From UBA5078 sp964538025 (GTDB taxonomy: Bacteria > Pseudomonadota > Gammaproteobacteria > Pseudomonadales > Pseudohongiellaceae), in NCBI GenBank assembly GCA_964538025.1, contig CAZICZ010000006.1, forward strand, positions 142,577 to 206,576: a DNA stretch of 64,000 nt, given 5' to 3'. Under the pieces are notes generated by a model that saw only the letters and a program-made list of their open reading frames with translations, ran no database searches and had not been told where the DNA came from. This document shows, piece after piece, positions 1-8,305 of this stretch (positions are counted from its first letter, which is position 1; the number at the start of each line of letters is the position of its first letter). Made by a program: the position numbers and the translations under genes.

Positions 1-1956
1 ACGCTTCGCCGCATTCGCGACAGTGAGGGGCTGGATGCGCAGCAGAGCGCCGCGCTGGCGGAAGTCAGTGCCGAGTTCGACGCCTACAGCACACTGACAT
101 CCGAGCAGCGCCACGTCGATATCGCCAGCATTCGGGAAATCCTTGCCCGCTACCAGGCGGATGCAACGGTATACCTCGGCGGCGCCCCGATGATTGCCGA
201 CGACATGGTGACCTTTGTGCAGAACGATCTGACAACGTTCAGTCTGGGCGTGTTTGCATTCATTGTCTTTGCACTGGGTTTGATCTTCCGCCGCCTGCGC
301 TGGATTTTTCTGCCACTGGCCTGCTGTGCGATTGCCGGAGTCATCGTTGTGGGCATTCTGGGCATGATGGATTGGCGGGTGACGGTGGTGTCATCCAATT
401 TCATGTCCCTGCTGCTGATTACCACGATCTCGCTGACGGTACACCTGATCGTCCGTTATCGGCAGTTGCGGGCTACCCGGCACTTTACGAACCACAGCAA
501 ACTGCTGCGACACGCAGTGCTGTCGATGTGGAAACCCTGTCTTTATACGGCGATGACGACCATCGTGGCATTTGCCTCCCTGCTGGTCAGTGGCATTTCG
601 CCCATCATCTCCTTTGGGTGGATCATGGTGATCGGTGTGACAACGGCACTGCTCGTCGTCTTTACCCTGTTTCCAGCCATGATGAGTCTGTTCCGCAAGG
701 ACGAGGCCCGCTATGAGCAGCAGGGCACTCTCGCCCTTACCTCGGGGCTTGCGCGGCTGACCGATCGACTCGGCAACACCGTGCTGGTGATCGGGCTTGT
801 CGCTCTGGTCCTGAGCGTCCTCGGTCTGATGCGCCTAAAAGTGGAAAACAGTTTTATCGATTATTTCAGCAAGGACACCGAGATATACAAGGGCATGACC
901 CTGTTCGACGAAAAGTTGGGCGGGACACTGTCGATGGACGTGATTGTGAATTTGCCGGAGGCAGACGCGGCTTTGGATGACGGCTTCGACGATGGATTCG
1001 ATGATGGGTTTGATGACGGCTTCGACGATGGCGGAGCAGAGCAGTCCAATGATGCCTACTGGTTCACCGGCGACAAGATGGATGAAATCAAACGCATCCA
1101 CGATTTTCTGGACAACAATCCGCAGACAGGCAAAGTGCTGTCCTTTGGTTCCATCATCCATCTGGCCGAGAAACTCAACGGCAACGCCCCGGTGGACAGC
1201 TTTGTCTGGGCACTGCTGTATTCGCGGATTCCCGAAACTCTCAAAGAATCAGTGCTGACGCCGTTTGTGTCAGTTGCCGACAATCAGGTGCGATTCAATG
1301 TGCGGGTGATTGAGTCCGACCGCAACCTGAACCGTAATGCGCTGATCAAGGGGATTGCGCAAGGGCTGCAGGACGAATTTGGCTACTCGCCGGATCAGGT
1401 GCGCGTCACGGGAATTCTGGTGCTGTACAACAATGTGCTGCAGAGCCTCTATCAGTCACAGATTCTGACGCTCGGCGTGGTGCTGTTTGCCATCATGGTG
1501 ATGTTCCTGTTTCTGTTTCGCTCGCTCAAGGTTGCCGTGCTGTGCATCATTCCCAACATCATTGCCGCGTTGGGTGTTCTGGGGCTGATGGGATGGATGG
1601 GCATTCCTCTGGACATCATGACCATCACGATTGCAGCGATCGCCGTGGGCATCGGCGTCGACAACACCATTCACTACATGCACCGATTCAAACATGAATT
1701 TCATCGACTGGGGTCTTACCGCGAGACCATGTTCTTTTGTCACGACAGCATTGCCCGGGCGATGTATTTCACGACAATGACCGTCGTGGCAGGCTTCTCG
1801 ATCCTTGTGTTGTCCAATTTCATCCCCACCATTGTGTTCGGCCTGTTGACGAGTATCGCGATGATGGTCGCCCTGCTGGGCGCACTGACACTTTTGCCAC
1901 AATTGCTGATAGCATTCCGACCCTTGGGTCCGGAATCGCATCCGCAGGCCACCTGA
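1..1956 (+). CDS. RND/MMPL-family membrane transporter, 5'-truncated by the window edge
   Basis: The frame is open from base 1, so only the C-terminal 651 residues are visible; the N-terminus lies upstream of the window. The layout is that of RND-superfamily exporters of the MMPL type: five hydrophobic helices between about residues 79 and 230, one at about 260-278, a large periplasmic loop, then five more helices from about 485 to 640. The sequence GGAPMIADDM before the first helix block and GVGIDNT-like residues (GIGVDNTIHYMHRF) in the second block fit this family. Such proteins usually move lipids, hopanoids or drugs using the proton gradient; the substrate here cannot be told. An acidic tandem repeat interrupts the loop at residues 326-344. 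The stop is followed 63 bp later by the protease gene. Confidence 0.85.
   Translation, partial: TLRRIRDSEGLDAQQSAALAEVSAEFDAYSTLTSEQRHVDIASIREILARYQADATVYLGGAPMIADDMVTFVQNDLTTFSLGVFAFIVFALGLIFRRLRWIFLPLACCAIAGVIVVGILGMMDWRVTVVSSNFMSLLLITTISLTVHLIVRYRQLRATRHFTNHSKLLRHAVLSMWKPCLYTAMTTIVAFASLLVSGISPIISFGWIMVIGVTTALLVVFTLFPAMMSLFRKDEARYEQQGTLALTSGLARLTDRLGNTVLVIGLVALVLSVLGLMRLKVENSFIDYFSKDTEIYKGMTLFDEKLGGTLSMDVIVNLPEADAALDDGFDDGFDDGFDDGFDDGGAEQSNDAYWFTGDKMDEIKRIHDFLDNNPQTGKVLSFGSIIHLAEKLNGNAPVDSFVWALLYSRIPETLKESVLTPFVSVADNQVRFNVRVIESDRNLNRNALIKGIAQGLQDEFGYSPDQVRVTGILVLYNNVLQSLYQSQILTLGVVLFAIMVMFLFLFRSLKVAVLCIIPNIIAALGVLGLMGWMGIPLDIMTITIAAIAVGIGVDNTIHYMHRFKHEFHRLGSYRETMFFCHDSIARAMYFTTMTVVAGFSILVLSNFIPTIVFGLLTSIAMMVALLGALTLLPQLLIAFRPLGPESHPQAT
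976..1032 (+). repeat. Tandem 12-bp coding repeat (Asp-Asp-Gly-Phe units) in the transporter loop
   Basis: About four and a half copies of a 12-base unit encode successive D-D-G-F tetrapeptides and end in D-D-G-G. The copies differ mainly at third codon positions (GAT/GAC, GGC/GGA/GGG, TTC/TTT). This shows that the protein sequence is being kept while the DNA diverges. The repeat lies in the second periplasmic loop. An Asp-rich Gly-spaced repeat of this kind could bind divalent cations, but that is inference. Confidence 0.9.
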
Positions 1957-2019
1957 TTTTGTTTACATTACATTGACGCATCCCCCCGGACAGCCGGGGA
2001 AGTTGACCGGAGACACACC

Positions 2020-2607
2020 ATGCAAAATGACGCACCAGAGAAGACAAAACCGGAAGCAGGCGGGGGGCGGTTTATCGATGAGAAACTGTTCAAATCGCGC
2101 GCGATCACAATCTTTGGTGAGATCGACGAAAAAATTGCCCGTTCGGTGACCGAGAAATTGCTGGCGCTGGCGGCTGACAGCGATGAGCCCATCACGATCT
2201 ACATCAGCTCTCCGGGCGGTCATGTGGAGTCGGGCGATGTGGTCTACGACATGATCAAATTCATCAAGCCGGAAGTGCGAGTCGTCGGGACGGGATGGGT
2301 CGCCAGTGCCGCCACGACTATCTATCTTGCTGCGAAAAAAGAAAACCGCTTCAGTTTGCCTAACACCCGTTTTCTGGTTCACCAGCCTTCGGGAGGCTCA
2401 CGGGGTCGCGCATCGGATATCAAAATTCAGGCGGAACAGATTGTCAAAATGCGTGAGCGCATCAATCAGCTGATTGCCGATGAAACCGGTCAATCGCTGG
2501 AGCGAGTGGCAAAAGATACGGATCGGGATTACTGGATGACGGTGCAGGAAGCGATCGATTACGGCATTGTCGGGAAACAGATCCGTTCCGTGGCGGAATT
2601 GCCCTAA
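2020..2607 (+). CDS. ClpP-family serine protease subunit
   Basis: The 195-residue product is a ClpP/crotonase-fold peptidase, the proteolytic half of Clp-type ATP-dependent protease barrels in the cytoplasm. The catalytic triad can be seen: Ser96 in GWVASAATTIY, His121 in FLVHQPSGG and Asp170 in KDTDRDYW. The SPGG oxyanion strand is at residues 64-67. The length is close to normal ClpP. However, it has a charged N-terminal extension (Lys/Glu/Pro-rich, residues 1-18) in place of a processed propeptide, and neither clpX nor tig is adjacent. This suggests a second ClpP paralogue rather than the housekeeping clpP. The start has GGAG about 8 bases upstream. I see no obvious terminator before the convergent gene at 2650. 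Confidence 0.88.
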   Translation: MQNDAPEKTKPEAGGGRFIDEKLFKSRAITIFGEIDEKIARSVTEKLLALAADSDEPITIYISSPGGHVESGDVVYDMIKFIKPEVRVVGTGWVASAATTIYLAAKKENRFSLPNTRFLVHQPSGGSRGRASDIKIQAEQIVKMRERINQLIADETGQSLERVAKDTDRDYWMTVQEAIDYGIVGKQIRSVAELP

Positions 2608-2649
2608 GGCAATGCCTGCGTCTGTCCACACTGATGTGAGACAGTCGCG

Positions 2650-3054
2650 CTATGGAGAAACGTTCTGCTTGATAAAGCGTGCCTGCTGGTTCTGCACCAG
2701 TGCGCACACCACGTGATAGTCCGGTTGGCAAGTGACCGGTCGGGCTATCGCGGTGACTGCATCGTTTTTCTGCACGAGCACAGTCGCCGTCACGCCTTGA
2801 TACTCCACCTCAAACGTCGCACTGTTGCCATTGATCTGGCCGGCACTGTTGCGCCATTCAAATCCCAATGACTCTACCGCTTCGATTTGCAGGGTATTGT
2901 TGAGGGCGCGTACGCGAAGTTGAAACAGGGTGCCCTCCGCCTGCCATAAGCCTTCCCACTGTGCAGAATCCGTTTGAGCCTGAGCCCCCAGCGGGAACAT
3001 GCAAACACCTCCAAGAAACCCGAGGCCGCAAAGAGCCAGAGCACGCGTGATCAT
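2650..3054 (-). CDS. Small secreted protein of unknown function
   Basis: This 134-residue protein begins with a clear signal peptide: MITR, a hydrophobic stretch to about residue 22, then a probable cleavage after AQA near residue 28. The mature part is a compact beta-rich domain with a Trp-rich beginning (QWEGLWQAEG) and two cysteines near the C-terminus (residues about 112 and 119) that could form a disulphide in the periplasm. I do not recognise the family. The start at 3054 was chosen because AGGAG lies about 9 bases upstream; the frame also continues further 5' but without signal-peptide logic. It is 22 bp downstream of nnrU on the same strand and is probably co-transcribed with it. Confidence 0.6.
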   Translation of the reverse strand: MITRALALCGLGFLGGVCMFPLGAQAQTDSAQWEGLWQAEGTLFQLRVRALNNTLQIEAVESLGFEWRNSAGQINGNSATFEVEYQGVTATVLVQKNDAVTAIARPVTCQPDYHVVCALVQNQQARFIKQNVSP

Positions 3055-3076
3055 GATCCGAATCTCCTGAGTGAGT

Positions 3077-3643
3077 TTAGGTGAGGACGACCAGGGCATA
3101 GCCAAACAGGGGCCCATGAAACACCAAAAAAATCGTGTAGGCAACAGTGCCCAAAAACACGGCGGCAGCATCCCACGCCAGGGATGGGGGGGCCGATAGT
3201 GGTTTATTTTGGGCAACACGTTCCAGAGTAATGACCTTGCAGACCGCCCATAGCGCAACGCTTCCAAACATCAGCAGGGAGGCAAGATCCCCATTGGACA
3301 ACAGATGGGCAATGCCCCAGATGGCAACCCCAATCAGCATCGGGTGGTGCAGCATGTCGCGGGCGTGAGACAGCGGGAGATTGCCGGCCGCCACGAGAAT
3401 ACAGGCAGGAATCATGAACAGATGTGTAAGGTTGCGCAGGGAATACGGCGGCACCCATAACTGAACAAACGCGGCATGTGATTTTCCGGTTGCGATGAGC
3501 CACAGGCTGATAAGCACGCCGACACTCAGGAGACCGCGATACGTCGGCCCGGACAGCCTCGCAAGCAAGGTTTCACGCAGACGCAGTTCTCTTAATTGAT
3601 GCAGAACGATAAACAGACTGAGTCCCAAGACCAGAACAAGCAC
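3077..3643 (-). CDS. nnrU: NnrU-family integral membrane protein
   Basis: This is a polytopic inner-membrane protein of about 188 residues with five or six hydrophobic segments. It carries the family signature HHPMLIGVAIWGIAHLLSNG followed by a second conserved patch ending in FGS. NnrU proteins were first linked to nitric oxide and nitrite metabolism in denitrifiers, but many members, including those in non-denitrifiers, have no proven function. The GTG at 3643 is taken as the start because GGAGG lies five bases upstream and the family begins at that hydrophobic helix (LVLVLGLSLF). An in-frame TTG at 3682 is possible but lacks a good ribosome site. A strong terminator lies 78 bp upstream, between it and oxyR, so the gene must have its own promoter or be expressed by read-through. 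Confidence 0.8.
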   Translation of the reverse strand: MLVLVLGLSLFIVLHQLRELRLRETLLARLSGPTYRGLLSVGVLISLWLIATGKSHAAFVQLWVPPYSLRNLTHLFMIPACILVAAGNLPLSHARDMLHHPMLIGVAIWGIAHLLSNGDLASLLMFGSVALWAVCKVITLERVAQNKPLSAPPSLAWDAAAVFLGTVAYTIFLVFHGPLFGYALVVLT

Positions 3644-3720
3644 GCCGCCCTCCAGAGTGAGTCCCGGGCGAATTCCCGGCAATTCGGACGGGTCACAATA
3701 ACGTGGGAGGATGACAAAGT

Positions 3721-3757
3721 AAAAAAAACCGGAGCATCATGGGGACAGATGCTCCGG
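3721..3757 (-). terminator. Intrinsic terminator divergent from oxyR
   Basis: On the minus strand a perfect 10-bp stem (CCGGAGCATC / GATGCTCCGG) with a nine-base loop is followed directly by eight T residues. It lies upstream of nnrU and downstream of nothing annotated, so it must end a short transcript that starts in the oxyR intergenic region. Confidence 0.88.
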
Positions 3758-3798
3758 CAAGGGCCTGTAGGAGATTACCTTCCTCGGAAACTCGAACT
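3721..3798 (-). ncRNA. Candidate small RNA divergent from oxyR (OxyS-like position)
   Basis: A transcript of roughly 78 nt is inferred from a perfect terminator at its 3' end and a promoter-like pair on the minus strand: TTGTGT (3827-3832), 16 bases, then TAGAAT (3805-3810). In Escherichia coli the hydrogen-peroxide-induced RNA OxyS is divergent from oxyR in the same way. I see no sequence similarity to OxyS and rely on position and signals only. A 37-codon frame (3693-3806) overlaps it but has no ribosome site and runs through the terminator. The alternative reading is an attenuated leader of nnrU. Confidence 0.42.
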
Positions 3799-3811
3799 GG
3801 TGCCATTCTAA

Positions 3812-3848
3812 TCAGACCCTTTCTATACACAAAATGAATTAAAACTAT
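3812..3848. promoter_or_regulatory. Possible OxyR tetramer binding site between oxyR and the candidate RNA
   Basis: The OxyR consensus has ATAG and CTAT quarter-sites in two dyads repeated at 22 bp. Here two CTAT elements (3823-3826 and 3845-3848) are exactly 22 bp apart. The second dyad (3834-3848) matches 8 of 10 defined positions, and the first matches about 6 of 10. The site overlaps the -35 region of the candidate minus-strand promoter, and an oxyR -10-like TATATT lies at 3861-3866. The match is partial, so this is a moderate-confidence call. Confidence 0.42.
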
Positions 3849-3924
3849 TGCCGTGATATTTATATTGGATTAGCCTGAGTGAACAGGTGCGCTCACTGGC
3901 GCCGTAAACGGGAGGATCGCGGAA

Positions 3925-4830
3925 ATGAATCACTTACCAACCACCAAGCAGTTGCGCTATTTCGTGGCATTGGAGCAGATTGGCCATTTTGGCAAGGCGG
4001 CGGAGGCCTGCTTTGTCTCGCAACCGGCCTTCAGCGTCGCCATACGGGAGCTGGAAAATACGCTCAACATCCAGTTGGTGGACAGAACCAACAAGAATGT
4101 GACGGTCACCAGCCTGGGGCGCGACATTGCGATGCAGGCCCGTCAGGTCCTGAGGGATCTGGAAGCATTGGTCGACATCGCCCAAGGCAACCAGCAACCG
4201 CTCACTGGACAGCTTAAACTAGGCGTTATTCCAACCATTGCCCCCTTTCTGTTGCCAAAACTGTTGCCGGCATTGCGCAAATCCTACCCGGACCTGAAGT
4301 TGTACTTGAAGGAGGACCTCACGGAGCGCATTTATGCCAGCCTGATGGACGGAGATCTGGACATCATTCTGATCGCCATGCCGTACGATCTGCGCAATGT
4401 CACGGAGATGCCGCTCTTTAAGGACCATTTCTTTCTCGCCCATCAAGCCAAGAGTGCGCTGGTGGACCCACGGCACTATCAGGTGAGTGAGCTGCCGGAG
4501 GACAGCATTCTGTTGCTGGAGGATGGCCACTGCATGCGCGACCACGCGTTGTCTGCCTGCAATATCAAAAATGCAGACAAGGTGAGCCATATCACTGCGA
4601 CCAGCCTGCTGACCCTGGTGCAGATGGTCGATGCCGATCTTGGTGTTACCTATCTCCCGGAAATGGCCATCGGGTCACCTCTGCTGCGCAACACGCGCGT
4701 CAAAACCACCTCGCTCGATCCGGAAAGCTTCCGGGAGATTGGGCTGGTGTGGCGCAAGGCAAGTACTCGCAGCGAGGAATTCGAGCTGCTGGGACGCTTT
4801 ATCAAAGACAATTACCAGGCCGCGCATTGA
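3925..4830 (+). CDS. oxyR: Hydrogen peroxide-sensing LysR-type regulator OxyR
   Basis: This 301-residue LysR-family activator has an N-terminal winged helix-turn-helix (about residues 5-65) and a C-terminal sensor domain. The two redox cysteines of OxyR are present: Cys203 and Cys212 in LLEDGHCMRDHALSAC, spaced nine apart as in E. coli (199/208). Peroxide oxidation to a disulphide switches the tetramer to activate catalase, peroxiredoxin and iron-sequestration genes. GGAGG sits about 11 bases before the ATG. The upstream region holds a possible OxyR site and a divergent small-RNA candidate, consistent with autoregulation. No catalase or ahpC is next to it in this window. Confidence 0.93.
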   Translation: MNHLPTTKQLRYFVALEQIGHFGKAAEACFVSQPAFSVAIRELENTLNIQLVDRTNKNVTVTSLGRDIAMQARQVLRDLEALVDIAQGNQQPLTGQLKLGVIPTIAPFLLPKLLPALRKSYPDLKLYLKEDLTERIYASLMDGDLDIILIAMPYDLRNVTEMPLFKDHFFLAHQAKSALVDPRHYQVSELPEDSILLLEDGHCMRDHALSACNIKNADKVSHITATSLLTLVQMVDADLGVTYLPEMAIGSPLLRNTRVKTTSLDPESFREIGLVWRKASTRSEEFELLGRFIKDNYQAAH

Positions 4831-4920
4831 TCGCGGATGTCTGATCTGTTTGCGAAAGATTCTCACTTATGGTCGGTCTACTGCATTCGTTAGGCAGAGA
4901 AGTCCATCAGGAGAATGATT

Positions 4921-5955
4921 ATGGAAGCAGTAATTGGCCGGTACCCTGCCCGGTATCTGCAGCGTGTGGTGCTCGCTGCATTCGTCTGCAGCGCGGTCTT
5001 CATGACATCCCAGACAGACGCCCAGGAAAGGCGTCAGGCACCGGCATCCCTCCAGCCGACCAGCATCAACCTGGAGGATGTTCCCTACCCCTATCCGGTC
5101 AGCTTTCTGGAATTTTCGCTCTACGATAATCCCGTGCGCATGGTCTACATGGATGTGGCGGCGACCGGCACACCCAACGGCAAGACGGTGCTACTGCTTC
5201 ATGGCATGAACTGGTACGCCGAATACTGGGGAGAAACCATTCGGCGTCTGACAGGCGAAGGCTATCGCGTGATCGCCCCGGATCAGATCGGCTTCGGCCG
5301 TTCTTCCAAGCCCATTATCCCGTACAGCCTGCATGATCATGTCACCAACACCAAGTCCATCCTGGACGCTCTGGGAGTAAAGCAGGCTATTGTGGTGGGC
5401 CATTCGATGGGAGGCGCCATTGCCACCCGTTTTGCCTTTTCCTTTCCGGCCGTGACATCCCATCTGGTGCTGGTCAATCCGATTGCACTGACCGATGCCC
5501 GGCTGTCCCGCGAATGGTCGCGTTTTCAAGCGTACTCACCCGAGTCGGATGGACGTGATTACGAGGCTGTGCGGCGAAACATCGAGCGCTACTTTGTAAC
5601 CTGGGATGAGGCCTATGAGCGCTATGTCGATATCAATTACGGATGGACGCTCAGTGCAGAGTGGCCTCGCCTTGCGACGGTTCGCTCCCTGAACTCCCAA
5701 TGGCTCTATCAGGACTCCACCGTCTATGACCGAGCGCACATCAAGGCGAAGACATTGTTTTTGGCCGGAGCAGAGGACGGTCCCAATTTTCGGCAGATGG
5801 CCGCTCAAACTGTGGCAGACATTCCCAACGCCGAGCTGATCCTGATTGAGCAGGCGGGGCATATCCCCTTCTTTGAAAAGCCAGAGGAATTCTATCCAGC
5901 GCTGTTGGCGTTTATTGCGTCGGACCCCTTGCCGATGCCGGTAGAGGATCGCTAG
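4921..5955 (+). CDS. Exported alpha/beta-hydrolase
   Basis: The 344-residue product starts with a signal peptide (hydrophobic residues about 16-32, likely cut after TDA near residue 34) and continues as a classical alpha/beta-hydrolase. The nucleophile elbow is GHSMGG (Ser162), the oxyanion His-Gly is at residues 94-95, the acid is Asp286 in LAGAEDG, and the general base is His314 in QAGHIPFFEKP. Such enzymes are esterases, haloalkane dehalogenases or epoxide hydrolases; the substrate is not evident. ATG at 4921 was chosen over 4915 because AGGAG at 4909-4913 is correctly spaced only from 4921. A strong terminator follows directly, so it is probably monocistronic. Confidence 0.85.
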   Translation: MEAVIGRYPARYLQRVVLAAFVCSAVFMTSQTDAQERRQAPASLQPTSINLEDVPYPYPVSFLEFSLYDNPVRMVYMDVAATGTPNGKTVLLLHGMNWYAEYWGETIRRLTGEGYRVIAPDQIGFGRSSKPIIPYSLHDHVTNTKSILDALGVKQAIVVGHSMGGAIATRFAFSFPAVTSHLVLVNPIALTDARLSREWSRFQAYSPESDGRDYEAVRRNIERYFVTWDEAYERYVDINYGWTLSAEWPRLATVRSLNSQWLYQDSTVYDRAHIKAKTLFLAGAEDGPNFRQMAAQTVADIPNAELILIEQAGHIPFFEKPEEFYPALLAFIASDPLPMPVEDR

Positions 5956-5979
5956 ACCCTTCGATAGGTCATGAGCTTG

Positions 5980-6017
5980 GCAGCGTCTTTCCTGGTGGGG
6001 GACGCTGCTTTTTTTTT
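5980..6017 (+). terminator. Intrinsic terminator after the hydrolase gene
   Basis: A perfect 8-bp stem (GCAGCGTC / GACGCTGC) is followed by nine T residues, 24 bp after the stop codon at 5955. Confidence 0.92.
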
Positions 6018-6074
6018 CGCAAGAGGAATGTGCCGGAGGCGAGGAGACTCGACTCCTCTGGTCCGGCACCCCTG

Positions 6075-8291
6075 TCAGGCGGAGCGTTCCGTGGGCGTGG
6101 GCGTGAAACGGTAGTTCTTTAGAGGCAGTTCGCGAACCCGTTGGCCCGTCAGGATATACACCGCATTGGCCACTGCCGCCGCAATCGGAGGTGTCGCGGG
6201 TTCTCCCAAGCCGCCGAGGGCTTCGCCTGATTCCACCGTCACGACCTCAATGGCAGGCGCATCCTGTAGGCGCACCATTTCGTAGTCGGTGAAATTGGTC
6301 TGAACAACGCGGCCTCGATCAATCGTGATCTCACCATACATGGCCGCTGTCAGGCCGAAAATCACACCACTCTCTGCCTGGGCGACCACGGTGTCGGGGT
6401 TGATGGCGCGGCCGCAATCGATGGCGCAGGTTACCCGATGAACCCGGATGCCCCCGGCGGGGGTCAGGGATACTTCGGCAACCTGGGCACAGATGCTGCC
6501 AAAGCTCTCCTGCAGGGCGATTCCCAGCGCGTGGCCGTCCGGCACATTCCGCTCCCACCCAGCCCGTTCCGCCGCGGCTCTGAGTACCGCGGCGTGCCGC
6601 GGTTTGTCCGCTAGCATCGACAGGCGGAACTGATACGGATTCTGGCCGGAGCGGTGGGCAAGCTCATCCACAAAGGATTCCAGAAAGAAGGTGTGCTGGG
6701 AGTGCGCGACACTGCGCCAGGCGCCAAACGGCACATGGGTGGGGCTATCGGCATACGCGATGTGCTTGTGGGGAATGCTGTATGGGGTATGGGCTGCCTC
6801 AGCGGGCTCGTTCTTGCCAATATAATGGTTTTCCCACGCGACAAGGCGCTTGTTTGCATCGAAGGCTGCGCGGAATTTGCTCGTCACGGCAGGGCGATAA
6901 TAGTCCTGCTGCATGTCGTCTTCACGACTCCAGAGCGTCTTGACCGGCACATCGAATTGCTTGGCGATCAAGGTCGCCTGATCGATGGTATTGGTGCCTG
7001 TGGGCAGGCGACGACCAAAACCACCGCCCAAATAGAATGCGTGCAAGGTCACAGCGTTCTCGTCCACGCCGCCGATTTTGGCGACCCGCCCTCGGATGCC
7101 CAAATTGTCCTGAGTTCCCGTCCACACATCGACAAGTCCGTCGTGGAAATGGACGGTGCAGTTCATGGGTTCCATCGCCGCGTGAGCGAGGTAAGGCACG
7201 CGGTAAGTCGCTTCAATAATCTCATTTGCGTCAGCGAGCGCTGCGGGGGCATCGCCCTCGATCACGTCCTCGCTCAGTTCCCCCTGCAGCGCGATGTCGT
7301 ATTGCTCATAGATGGAGCGGGTGCTGACGGTGTCGTTGCTGCTTTCCTCAAACTGGATAGCCAGTTGTGCCAGTGCCTGTTTGGCGCGCCAGTAATTGTC
7401 GGCTACCACGGCAACAGCATCTTCCAGCTCAACCACTTTGACGATTCCCCTGCGCTGGAGCACAGCTTCCGTGTTGGACACAGAAAGAAGGCGGTTGCCA
7501 AAAACAGGAGAGGTTTTCACTGCCGCATAGAGCATGCCCGGGGCCTTGGCGTCGATCCCGAACAGTGCACTGCCATCGACTTTCGCCGGGATGTCGATAC
7601 GGGGGATCGGTTTGCCCATGAGCGTGAATTCCGCGGGCGATTTCAGACGCGGCGTGGCGCTGGGCTCAAATCTGGCGGCATCGCTGGCCAGCTCTCCGTA
7701 GGTTAACGAGCGGCCGGAGGCCTTGTGGTGCACATGACTGAGCGCCGTGCTCAATTCTGTTAGGGGAACATCCAGACGCGCTGCCGCAGCTTGCAGCAGC
7801 ATTTCGCGCGCGGAGGCGCCGGCGACTCGCATGCCATGCTCGCCGGTAAAACGGATGGAGCTGCTGCCGCCAGTGATCTGCATGTTCATGATCTCCGCGA
7901 CTTTCATCGTGGCGGCGGAGGCCAATCCGTCGAGGAAACCGGGAAAGCTGACCCCCATGGATTCTGCAAATCCCTTGATAAGGATGCCGTTGGCAAACAG
8001 GTCGGTTGCCGGGGCCTGCTCGACCTTCACCAGCGACCAGTCCGCATCCAGTTCATCGGCGGCCATCATGGGGAGCGACGTAAGTACGCCCTGCCCCATT
8101 TCTGAATGAGGGACGATCACGGTCACCGTGTTGTCCGGCGCGATCCGCAACCAGGTGGTCAGGTAGGGTCTGTTCCCAGCGTCCTCATTGGCGACCCGGT
8201 GCTTGCTGGGGCCCGATGCGGCATAACCAATCAGCAAACCACCGCCAACGACGGTAGTGCCCAGAATAAAGCGACGTCGATTCATCTTCAT
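6075..8291 (-). CDS. Molybdenum hydroxylase large subunit (xanthine dehydrogenase family), Tat-exported
   Basis: This 738-residue protein is the molybdopterin-binding subunit of an isoquinoline 1-oxidoreductase/aldehyde-oxidase-like enzyme. Visible hallmarks are LGGGFGRR, GAWRSVAHSQHTFFLESF, and the catalytic glutamate region ALGGLGEPATPPIAAA near the C-terminus. The N-terminus (NRRRFILG, then a hydrophobic stretch) is a twin-arginine signal, so the cofactor-loaded enzyme should act in the periplasm or stay anchored there. It lies 14 bp downstream of the [2Fe-2S] subunit, and together they make the two-subunit form without a FAD subunit; electrons would go to a c-type cytochrome or similar acceptor. 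ATG at 8291 has AAGGAG correctly placed upstream. The oxidised substrate is unknown. Confidence 0.9.
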   Translation of the reverse strand: MKMNRRRFILGTTVVGGGLLIGYAASGPSKHRVANEDAGNRPYLTTWLRIAPDNTVTVIVPHSEMGQGVLTSLPMMAADELDADWSLVKVEQAPATDLFANGILIKGFAESMGVSFPGFLDGLASAATMKVAEIMNMQITGGSSSIRFTGEHGMRVAGASAREMLLQAAAARLDVPLTELSTALSHVHHKASGRSLTYGELASDAARFEPSATPRLKSPAEFTLMGKPIPRIDIPAKVDGSALFGIDAKAPGMLYAAVKTSPVFGNRLLSVSNTEAVLQRRGIVKVVELEDAVAVVADNYWRAKQALAQLAIQFEESSNDTVSTRSIYEQYDIALQGELSEDVIEGDAPAALADANEIIEATYRVPYLAHAAMEPMNCTVHFHDGLVDVWTGTQDNLGIRGRVAKIGGVDENAVTLHAFYLGGGFGRRLPTGTNTIDQATLIAKQFDVPVKTLWSREDDMQQDYYRPAVTSKFRAAFDANKRLVAWENHYIGKNEPAEAAHTPYSIPHKHIAYADSPTHVPFGAWRSVAHSQHTFFLESFVDELAHRSGQNPYQFRLSMLADKPRHAAVLRAAAERAGWERNVPDGHALGIALQESFGSICAQVAEVSLTPAGGIRVHRVTCAIDCGRAINPDTVVAQAESGVIFGLTAAMYGEITIDRGRVVQTNFTDYEMVRLQDAPAIEVVTVESGEALGGLGEPATPPIAAAVANAVYILTGQRVRELPLKNYRFTPTPTERSA

Positions 8292-8305
8292 GGGGCTCTC
8301 CTTGA

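Noticed and set aside
3693..3806. 37-codon frame across the candidate small RNA
   Set aside because: No ribosome site, and the perfect terminator lies inside it. It would be a very unusual arrangement for a real gene.
6654..7706. 350-codon plus-strand frame opposite the molybdenum hydroxylase
   Set aside because: A shadow of the large subunit; no family features.
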